NCBI GenBank assembly: GCA_903917425.1
Contig: CAIXAQ010000272.1
Location: 1 to 6,142, forward strand
Reading direction: 5' to 3'
DNA: 6,142 nt
Source of the DNA: an uncultured Bacteroidales bacterium
GTDB lineage: Bacteria; Bacteroidota; Bacteroidia; Bacteroidales; UBA4417
Part shown: one piece after another, positions 1 to 5,260 of the stretch
How positions within the stretch are numbered: the first letter of the stretch is position 1
How the letters are laid out: each line of letters opens with the position of its first letter
The notes under the pieces: model-generated
Told to the model about the DNA's origin: nothing
The model's database searches: none
The model's input: only the letters and a program-made list of their open reading frames with translations
Made by a program: the position numbers and the translations under genes

Positions 1-1517
1 ACGTCTAATTCAGTTGGTTTCGACCATGCAAGGTATACCCTTCCATCAGTTAATCCGGTTTTCGTAATACTTACATTTGTAAGAACCGGAGCATCCTTTT
101 TTAGTTGGGCGCATGCTTCATTCGATGCGTAACTTTCAGCACCATCCGGGTAGGTTGCCACTGTCATATAACAATAATCGATACCACGGGAAAGTTCGTT
201 GTCAACAAACAATGTATCGGTAGTTTTCGAGGTAGCAATAAGCTGGTAGCCGGTATAAGAAGGAACTCCTGTTTCGCAGTGGCCGGCGATATATCCATAA
301 AATCCATTCCTCCGGTAAATTTTGTAACCACTAACATTAGTACAGCGGTTTTTATTCCACTTTAATTGAATTGTATTTCCTAATGCCTTGGCAATTAAAT
401 TCTTGGGTGCAGGACCAACCACCGTAATATTCATACTTTTCAGGTCGAAAAGGTTAACTGGCTCATCATCATCCGTGGCTTTAAAATAAACCTGGTAAGG
501 GGCTTTCCTGACATGGCCACAAGTGGTTTCCCATCTAAAAACACCCGTGTTCCGGCTAACCGAGTCGGTAGGAGAAATAAATTCTGCAGGATTCGCAATC
601 TGAAAAGGAGCACCCGCGGCTGTAAGTTTTATATGGTTGGCGTCTTCATCCGTAGCAACGACCCTGAAAGCAATTGTATCGCCAGCTTCAACACATGTGT
701 CGCTCATAGGTACAATTACGGGGGCATGATTATCGCAGGTAACAATCGTAACCTGCATGTCCCTGGTGATATACCCGATCTTAAGTCCATGCCGCCATTC
801 TTCGATCAGGAAAGCGATGTTATATTCTCCCTGCATTTTAGGATTTTGCCAAAGAATTTCACCCGTAAGCGGATTCATTGTGAAAGTACCACCTACATTT
901 GAACCCACCTGATTTGGGAGTTGGAATCCGGGTATATATTCTCCACCTGCGCCCCGGCAAGTAGTCAGGCTGAACGAAAGGCTATCGCCATCAGGATCGT
1001 AAGCACCCGGGTTATGTAAAAAAGGCTGGTCGACGCATCCCTGGTCTATGGGTGGCAACAGGAGTTGAGGTGAAGAATTCGCTCCTATAAAAGGATTTAT
1101 AATAAGCTCAGTTTCAACAAATAAAGGCACTTCTACCGAGTTTGGAATGTTCATTATTCCATAATTCCGGTTCGGATCTTCGAGCGTGATTTTATAGGTG
1201 GAAGCTCCCGGGTATGTATGAGTTCCGGTATATAGGTTTTTTTTAATATACGGACCCACAACTTCACCCATGTATCCGAATGGATCATTATAAGGTCCGT
1301 TGTTGCGAGCAAGAGTTGATTTTGTATTGTCGCCCCAGTTAATATCAAGTTCATACCTGTCTGCTGGACTGAGTTCATATGAGTATGTGACAATAGTAAT
1401 TTCATAGGTAAGGCCCGAAATATATTTAAAAGTGATCTCCCCGGCACGCTGATGGGTTGCCCATAAAGGGCTTACTAACCAAATAAATAAAAATAAAAGT
1501 AAAAGATATTTCTTCAT
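1..1517 (-). CDS. Secreted PKD/fibronectin-III multidomain surface protein, probable T9SS substrate (C-terminus beyond the left edge)
   Basis: The minus strand is open without a stop from ATG at 1517-1515 to the left edge (505 full codons plus two bases). An in-frame TGA at 1532-1530 lies five codons upstream, which fixes the start region. Residues 1-20 form a signal peptide: Lys-Lys, then a Leu/Phe-rich core, with likely cleavage after LWA. Residues 22-140 resemble the N-terminal PKD-like domain of Bacteroidetes surface proteins, with INWGDN at 59-64 and THTYPG at 99-104. Residues 145-262 and 263-368 look like two Ig/cadherin-like modules, with DPDGDSLSFSL at 174-184 and ATDEDAN at 288-294. 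Residues 369-475 form a fibronectin type III-like domain (IQLKW at 383-387, GYKIYRR at 397-403), and a second begins near 476. Nine cysteines may form disulfides. From the family, such proteins usually end in a gliding-motility/type IX secretion sorting domain and sit on the cell surface, but that end is not visible here. Ligand and function are unknown. It is transcribed divergently from the RSH gene. Confidence 0.9.
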   Translation of the reverse strand, partial: MKKYLLLLFLFIWLVSPLWATHQRAGEITFKYISGLTYEITIVTYSYELSPADRYELDINWGDNTKSTLARNNGPYNDPFGYMGEVVGPYIKKNLYTGTHTYPGASTYKITLEDPNRNYGIMNIPNSVEVPLFVETELIINPFIGANSSPQLLLPPIDQGCVDQPFLHNPGAYDPDGDSLSFSLTTCRGAGGEYIPGFQLPNQVGSNVGGTFTMNPLTGEILWQNPKMQGEYNIAFLIEEWRHGLKIGYITRDMQVTIVTCDNHAPVIVPMSDTCVEAGDTIAFRVVATDEDANHIKLTAAGAPFQIANPAEFISPTDSVSRNTGVFRWETTCGHVRKAPYQVYFKATDDDEPVNLFDLKSMNITVVGPAPKNLIAKALGNTIQLKWNKNRCTNVSGYKIYRRNGFYGYIAGHCETGVPSYTGYQLIATSKTTDTLFVDNELSRGIDYCYMTVATYPDGAESYASNEACAQLKKDAPVLTNVSITKTGLTDGRVYLAWSKPTELD

Positions 1518-1578
1518 GGGTATTATCAATCATTTCAGTCCCGGCTTGAGGTTACTTTCAGACCATGGCTCTGCGCTT

Positions 1579-1612
1579 CAAAAGTACAAATTATGCTTTT
1601 ACATTGCCGAAA
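1579..1612 (-). promoter_or_regulatory. Bacteroidetes-type promoter for the surface-protein gene
   Basis: On the minus strand, TACTTTTG (1586-1579) matches the Bacteroidetes -7 consensus TAnnTTTG exactly. An upstream TTTC (1612-1609) could serve as the -33 element (consensus TTTG), 22 bp away. Transcription would start roughly 5-8 bases downstream, giving a leader of about 55 nt before the ATG at 1517. No purine-rich Shine-Dalgarno is visible before the ATG, which is usual in this phylum. Much of this element is repeated in the purA promoter. Confidence 0.5.
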
Positions 1613-1945
1613 TTTATTGCTAAGATTTAACGCCTGTTTAACTAAAAGATACTATGCTCTTTTTGAGCGAATAAACTATTTCAACAACCGATACTGTTAT
1701 ATCAATGTACAGATTGAAATCCGGAGTTAAAACATCGCAGTAACCAGAGTTCTGACTGTAATAAACATGCAATATACTGAAATTAAATATTTTATGAATT
1801 CCAAAACTTCCATTTTTCAACCTAGGGATGTATAAAAAAGCTTGTTTGAGGTTGATATGAGTTCTATATTCTTGGGAATAAAGCGCTATTAACTTGTTTT
1901 TCAAACATATACATACTCCCGGCTTGCTTCTGGCAAAATGCCTTC

Positions 1946-1977
1946 TTTAAAACTTGTCAAAAAAAACACTATTTTTG
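1946..1977 (+). promoter_or_regulatory. Bacteroidetes-type promoter for the RSH gene
   Basis: TATTTTTG at 1970-1977 is an exact match to the -7 consensus TAnnTTTG. TTTA at 1946-1949 is a three-of-four match to the -33 TTTG element, with a 20-bp spacer. Transcription would begin near 1983, leaving a short leader of about 25 nt before the ATG at 2008. No strong Shine-Dalgarno is visible in that leader. Confidence 0.5.
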
Positions 1978-2007
1978 AAGAGTTTATAGCAGCAATTATT
2001 TTGGCTT

Positions 2008-4239
2008 ATGGATAACATTTATCCTCAGAAGGAAAAACGGGAAATTGTAAAACGATACCAGGCTTTGATGCAGGCATGGAGTGCCCATAAAGGCATCCAA
2101 AAGAACAACCAGGTTCGCAGGGCTTTCAAAATGGCTTCGGAGGCACATTTCACTATGCGCAGACGCACAGGCGAACCTTATATTTATCATCCGCTCGAAG
2201 TGGCACGTATAGTAGCCGGCGAAATCGGGTTAGGCGAAACGGCCATTATCAGCGCCCTGCTTCACGATGTGGTTGAAGATAACCCCGATTATACTATTGA
2301 GATGATCAGGCAGAAATTCGGGGATAAAGTTGCCTATATTGTTGATGGACTAACCAAAATAAAGGATGGCTACGAAAGGCTGGAGTCGAATGCACAGGTT
2401 GAGAGTATAAAAAAAATGCTTTTAACCCTCAGCGATGATGTGCGTGTTATACTGATCAAGTTAGCCGATCGTATGCATAACATGCGCACCCTCGATGCAA
2501 TGCCTCCTTCGAAACAGCAGAATATAGCTGCTGAAACCTTGTATCTGTACGCACCTTTGGCACACAGACTTGGCTTGTATGTGATTAAAAGCGAACTCGA
2601 AGATCTGGCTCTGAAATACAACGAACCGGAGATTTACCGCACCATCTCGATGAAACTTAAGGAAACCGAAGTCGAGCGTACAAGTTTCATTCACAAATTT
2701 ATCCTGCCGATAAAGCAGGCAATGGCCTCGCAAGGTATAATTTTCGAAATTGACACCAGGGCCAAATCGGTGTATTCCATTTATAAAAAAATGCAGTCAA
2801 AGGAAATCCCTTTCGAGGAAGTTTACGATTTATTTGCTGTCAGAATTATTATCGAATCACCCCAGGAAGATGAAAAAATGGATTGCTGGAGAATTTATTC
2901 CATTATAACTGACAACTATAACCCCAAACAGAATCGCTTACGCGACTGGATATCAACGCCTAAAGCCAATGGATACGAATCGCTGCACACCACAGTAATG
3001 AGCCCTACCGGTCAATGGGTTGAGGTTCAGATACGCACCCGCCGTATGCATGAAATTGCAGAAAGAGGGTATGCTGCGCATTGGAAATACAAACAACAAA
3101 TCGACAAAGACAAAGGACAGGAATTTGGCCTCGACGAATGGCTGAATGAAGTGCGTAAAATTCTGAAATCGCCCGATCCAAACACCCTGAATTTCCTCGA
3201 CGATATTAAACTCACACTCTTCAGTGATGAAGTTTTTGTTTGGACACCAAAAGGACACCTCAAATCCTTGCCGGTAGGGAGTACTGTTTTGGACTTTGCA
3301 TACCTTGTTCATACCGAACTGGGCAATCATTGCATAGGTGTAAAAGTTAACCGCAACCTTGTTCCGCTTGATCAAAAACTCCGCAGTGGCGACCAGGTTG
3401 AAGTTATTGCTTCAAAAAAGAGCTTCCCCAAAGAAGAATGGCTAAATTATGCCATTACTCCCCGCGCCAGGTTCAGTATAAAAGAAGCACTTAAAGAACA
3501 GCACAAACTTCAGGCAAACGAAGGAAGACTTATACTTGAGGATATTTTCATTCAAAACGATTATAAAGTCACTAAAAACAACACTATCCATTTCAGCGAG
3601 TATATGGGATTTACAAGCCCGGTTGATATGTTCTATAAAGTATATCAGAAAGAAATTTCGCCTGAACAAATTGTCGCATATATACAATCAGAAAAAACCG
3701 CACCACGTTCACGTAGCCAGGGAAGTGAAAATGTACCTGTCAGCGAACCTCAAATCACACCAATTAAGCAGAAGACAAAGCAAAATGTTCATTATGATCT
3801 GGACGATTTCAACTATGGTTTCGCGGCCTGTTGCCACCCTTTACCAGGTGACGAAATAGTTGCATACACGCCTCCTGATGGCACCAATAAAGTAGTTCAC
3901 CGCACTAACTGCCCCGAGGCAATTGAGTTCATGACCCGCTCTGCAAACAGGATAACTCATGCCAGCTGGAACAACAAGCAGATGAATACCTTCCTGGGAG
4001 GACTCAAAATCAGCGGTTTTGACCGAAAAAGCATGATCTCTGACATCATCAGGGTAATCAGCGATGAAATGCATTTTAACGTACGGTCTTTTCATATCGA
4101 TACTTCCGGTGAACTTTATGAGGCCTATATCAGTTTTTTTGTTCACGATACACTTGACATGAACCGCACAATTGAACAAATCAAACTGATCGAAGGCGTT
4201 TCGGCAGCATCGCGTATGCTAAAATTTATAAAAACATAA
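2008..4239 (+). CDS. Bifunctional (p)ppGpp synthetase/hydrolase, RelA/SpoT homologue (long RSH)
   Basis: This cytoplasmic enzyme transfers pyrophosphate from ATP to GDP/GTP to make (p)ppGpp and also hydrolyses it, setting the stringent response. At 743 residues it is full length for a long RSH. The HD hydrolase domain (about 35-190) keeps its metal and catalytic residues: H61 in YHPLEVA, H86-D87 and E90-D91 in HDVVED, and D153 in KLADRMHNMRTL, so hydrolysis should be active. The synthetase domain (about 240-360) keeps R251/K253, D274 in YDLFAVR, the block PKANGYESLHTT (318-329), E339 in VEVQIRT and AAHWKYK (356-362), so synthesis should be active too. A TGS domain follows (about 403-468, VHTELG at 434-439), then a helical linker, a zinc-finger-like domain with C608, C609, H631 and C635, and a C-terminal ACT/RRM domain (about 664-740). 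It has its own promoter. I leave the symbol blank because relA, spoT and rel are used inconsistently for bifunctional enzymes. Confidence 0.97.
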   Translation: MDNIYPQKEKREIVKRYQALMQAWSAHKGIQKNNQVRRAFKMASEAHFTMRRRTGEPYIYHPLEVARIVAGEIGLGETAIISALLHDVVEDNPDYTIEMIRQKFGDKVAYIVDGLTKIKDGYERLESNAQVESIKKMLLTLSDDVRVILIKLADRMHNMRTLDAMPPSKQQNIAAETLYLYAPLAHRLGLYVIKSELEDLALKYNEPEIYRTISMKLKETEVERTSFIHKFILPIKQAMASQGIIFEIDTRAKSVYSIYKKMQSKEIPFEEVYDLFAVRIIIESPQEDEKMDCWRIYSIITDNYNPKQNRLRDWISTPKANGYESLHTTVMSPTGQWVEVQIRTRRMHEIAERGYAAHWKYKQQIDKDKGQEFGLDEWLNEVRKILKSPDPNTLNFLDDIKLTLFSDEVFVWTPKGHLKSLPVGSTVLDFAYLVHTELGNHCIGVKVNRNLVPLDQKLRSGDQVEVIASKKSFPKEEWLNYAITPRARFSIKEALKEQHKLQANEGRLILEDIFIQNDYKVTKNNTIHFSEYMGFTSPVDMFYKVYQKEISPEQIVAYIQSEKTAPRSRSQGSENVPVSEPQITPIKQKTKQNVHYDLDDFNYGFAACCHPLPGDEIVAYTPPDGTNKVVHRTNCPEAIEFMTRSANRITHASWNNKQMNTFLGGLKISGFDRKSMISDIIRVISDEMHFNVRSFHIDTSGELYEAYISFFVHDTLDMNRTIEQIKLIEGVSAASRMLKFIKT

Positions 4240-4295
4240 TTGGCATTTAGGCTAGAATATTTGGTTCTATTGTTAATTTGGTGGATATAAATATT

Positions 4296-4389
4296 GTCGG
4301 AAGTCGGAAGACGGGAGCCGGAAGCATCACAGTAAGAATGTAGTAACAGTTATACAGTCATTTCGGTCTTATGACTTCGGTCTTCTGAC
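4296..4389. repeat. Inverted repeat built from 7-bp degenerate tandem units
   Basis: The left arm (4296-4323) reads as four consecutive 7-mers: GTCGGAA, GTCGGAA, GACGGGA, GCCGGAA. The right arm, read on the minus strand from 4389 to 4362, is again four 7-mers: GTCAGAA, GACCGAA, GTCATAA, GACCGAA. The shared consensus is close to GWCSGAA. The arms flank a 38-bp spacer. A transcript could fold into an imperfect long hairpin, and an inner perfect 6-bp dyad AGTCAT/ATGACT (4356-4361, 4371-4376) allows an alternative fold. No poly-T tract follows, so it is not a classic terminator, although it could attenuate read-through from the RSH gene. Similar GTCGGAA-like low-complexity repeats occur between genes in Bacteroidetes as I recall; that link is inference. 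Confidence 0.7.
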
Positions 4390-4410
4390 CCCCTAAATCT
4401 ATTCTATTAA

Positions 4411-4484
4411 ATTCGTGGTAGAACCGAACATTTTAAAACTATTCACCCCAAAAACACGCAATTTTTGCCATAGATTTCACGAAT
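4411..4484. repeat. Possible dispersed intergenic repeat (ATTCGTG/CACGAAT)
   Basis: ATTCGTG at 4411-4417 is the exact inverse of CACGAAT at 4478-4484. The right part, GCCATAGATTTCACGAAT (4467-4484), resembles the 'GCCACAGATTTCACAGATT' family of dispersed intergenic repeats that I recall from many environmental bacterial genomes, and the left part looks like its inverted, degraded partner. This reading comes from pattern memory, not from comparison with other copies, since none are present in the window. It codes for nothing. Confidence 0.35.
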
Positions 4485-4635
4485 AATCACAGGCGTCAAA
4501 TTGCAAACAATAATTTAGCCTCAGAATTGACCGGATCGAATTGACTTACATCGGCGAAATCTGCTGCAGGCATTAGCTTCTGATTACTTTTTCGAAAACT
4601 GAGTAGCGCGAAATTTAATTTCAATCTATTTTTAT

Positions 4636-4672
4636 TTATTCTAAATAGCAATAAGAATATTTCATAATTTTA
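4636..4672 (+). promoter_or_regulatory. Putative promoter and Fur-box-like dyad for the Fur-family gene
   Basis: TAATTTTA at 4665-4672 matches the -7 consensus TAnnTTTG at seven of eight positions and would give a leader of roughly 10 nt before the ATG at 4689. No good -33 element is visible. Just upstream, TTATT (4636-4640) and AATAA (4650-4654) form a 19-bp dyad. TATTCT (4637-4642) and AGAATA (4654-4659) form an overlapping dyad with an 11-bp spacer. AT-rich dyads of about this length next to a Fur-superfamily gene often serve for autoregulation, but the match to known Fur/PerR boxes is only loose. Confidence 0.3.
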
Positions 4673-4688
4673 CACCAAATTCCATGGT

Positions 4689-5150
4689 ATGATATCAGAA
4701 TCGAAGAAACTTACTTATGAAAGTGTAAAAAAGTTGTTTTCCGAATACCTTGCGAACCAAGGCCATCGCAAAACTCCCGAACGATTTACCATTTTAAAGG
4801 AGATTTATGCTACCGAAGGCCACTTTGACATTGAGTCGCTGTATATACAGATGAAAAACAACAAATACAGGGTTAGCCGCGCTACCTTGTACAATACGAT
4901 TGAGTTGCTGCTCAGTTGTAACCTGGTTACGAAACATCAGTTTGGCAACAACTGTGCTCAGTTTGAAAAATCATTCAAATTTAAGCAACACGATCATTTT
5001 ATTGATATTGAAAACGGTGCGGTTCTGGAATTTTGCGATCCACGCATACACGACATAATAGTTTCAGTCGAAAAAACCTTAGGTTTAAAAATCTCTCACC
5101 ACGCTCTCACACTTTATGGGGTACGCGTAAAAACAGAAGCTGTAAATTAG
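4689..5150 (+). CDS. Fur-superfamily metal-responsive transcriptional repressor lacking structural-zinc cysteines
   Basis: This 153-residue protein has the Fur fold: a winged-helix DNA-binding domain (about 10-88) with RKTPERFTIL (27-36), GHFDIESLY (44-52) and recognition helix RVSRATLYNTIELLL (61-75), then a dimerisation/metal domain (about 89-147). The regulatory metal ligands are in place: H45, E93, H101 and H103 in HDH, E114 in LEF, and H137 or H138. By alignment from memory, Glu at 114 fits Fur/Zur rather than PerR, which has Asp there. Oddly, the usual CxxC after the HDH motif is replaced (D106 and N109 in IDIENG), and the C-terminal cysteine pair is absent too (YGVRVKTEAVN), so the structural zinc site appears lost. 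The remaining cysteines (C77, C89, C116) are not so arranged. The sensed metal and regulon are unknown. It lies between the RSH gene and purA, an arrangement recurrent in Bacteroidetes, but has wide spacers on both sides. Confidence 0.93.
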   Translation: MISESKKLTYESVKKLFSEYLANQGHRKTPERFTILKEIYATEGHFDIESLYIQMKNNKYRVSRATLYNTIELLLSCNLVTKHQFGNNCAQFEKSFKFKQHDHFIDIENGAVLEFCDPRIHDIIVSVEKTLGLKISHHALTLYGVRVKTEAVN

Positions 5151-5182
5151 ACGTAAACTCCCGGGGTGGTATGTCTTTTTTT
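5150..5182 (+). terminator. Possible rho-independent terminator of the Fur-family gene
   Basis: Starting at the last base of the stop codon, GACGTA (5150-5155) can pair with TATGTC (5170-5175), allowing one G-U pair. The CCCGGG core (5160-5165) adds a few inner pairs, with three mismatches in between. Seven T residues follow directly (5176-5182). The stem is imperfect and short, so efficiency is uncertain. The T tract runs into the likely -33 element of the purA promoter. Confidence 0.35.
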
Positions 5183-5213
5183 CGGGCACTGTAAACAATT
5201 AATTTTACCTTTG
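5180..5213 (+). promoter_or_regulatory. Bacteroidetes-type promoter for purA
   Basis: TACCTTTG at 5206-5213 matches the -7 consensus TAnnTTTG exactly. TTTC at 5180-5183 is a candidate -33 element with a 22-bp spacer, the same geometry as the promoter of the surface-protein gene. Transcription would start at about 5218-5220, giving a leader of about 42 nt that contains the hairpin at 5226-5246. The gene is therefore probably transcribed independently of the Fur-type regulator. Confidence 0.55.
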
Positions 5214-5225
5214 CATCACTTCAAC

Positions 5226-5246
5226 AGCAACCTCAGCAGGGTTGCT
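5226..5246 (+). promoter_or_regulatory. 5'-leader stem-loop upstream of purA
   Basis: AGCAACC (5226-5232) and GGTTGCT (5240-5246) form a perfect 7-bp stem with a 7-nt loop (TCAGCAG). It begins within about ten bases of the predicted transcription start and ends 14 bases before the purA ATG. No T tract follows on either strand, so it is not a terminator. It could stabilise the 5' end of the message or modulate ribosome access; neither can be decided from one sequence. It is too small to be a known purine riboswitch. Confidence 0.5.
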
Positions 5247-5260
5247 AAATTTATGTGTAG

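Larger units (their letters stand above)
1518..2007. other. Divergent intergenic region, 490 bp
   Basis: This AT-rich spacer separates the surface-protein gene (minus) from the RSH gene (plus). It holds one outward-facing promoter near each end. The middle, about 1620-1940, contains only an 88-codon minus-strand open frame (1638-1904) with no recognisable domain and an AT-driven composition, which I do not accept as a gene. A small inverted repeat, GGCA-AAA-TGCC (1932-1942), lies just upstream of the RSH promoter. I see no tRNA, riboswitch or mobile element remnant here. Confidence 0.6.
4240..4688. other. Intergenic region between the RSH gene and the Fur-type regulator, 449 bp
   Basis: No open frame here looks like a gene. 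From left to right it contains an AT-rich stretch just after the RSH stop, with no canonical terminator; the 7-bp-unit inverted repeat at 4296-4389; a second inverted-repeat stretch at 4411-4484; an 8-bp direct repeat GAATTGAC at 4524-4531 and 4538-4545; and an AT-rich promoter zone with a Fur-box-like dyad at 4636-4672. The density of repeats suggests a site where intergenic elements accumulate without disrupting the conserved gene order. Confidence 0.6.

Noticed and set aside
105..902. Two plus-strand open frames (105-365 and 513-902)
   Set aside because: They lie antisense within the surface-protein gene, whose minus-strand frame is continuous and shows clear signal peptide and domain motifs.
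1154..1447. Minus-strand open frame of 97 codons starting at 1447
   Set aside because: It is on the same strand as the surface-protein gene but in a different frame, and has no domain signature.
1638..1904. 88-codon minus-strand open frame in the divergent intergenic region
   Set aside because: AT-driven composition, no recognisable domain, no convincing ribosome binding site; it lies in a promoter-bearing spacer. It could be a small gene only if conserved elsewhere, which cannot be tested here.
2370..4179. Several antisense and out-of-frame open frames of 78-140 codons inside the RSH gene
   Set aside because: All are contained within the strongly supported 743-codon RSH reading frame and encode Cys/Phe/Ser-rich sequences typical of complement-strand shadows.
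4296..4389. CRISPR array
   Set aside because: Units are 7 bp with no spacers between them and the arms are in opposite orientation, so it does not fit repeat-spacer structure.
5226..5246. Rho-independent terminator in front of purA
   Set aside because: The stem is perfect, but no T tract follows on either strand, and it lies downstream of the promoter; it is recorded as a leader hairpin instead.
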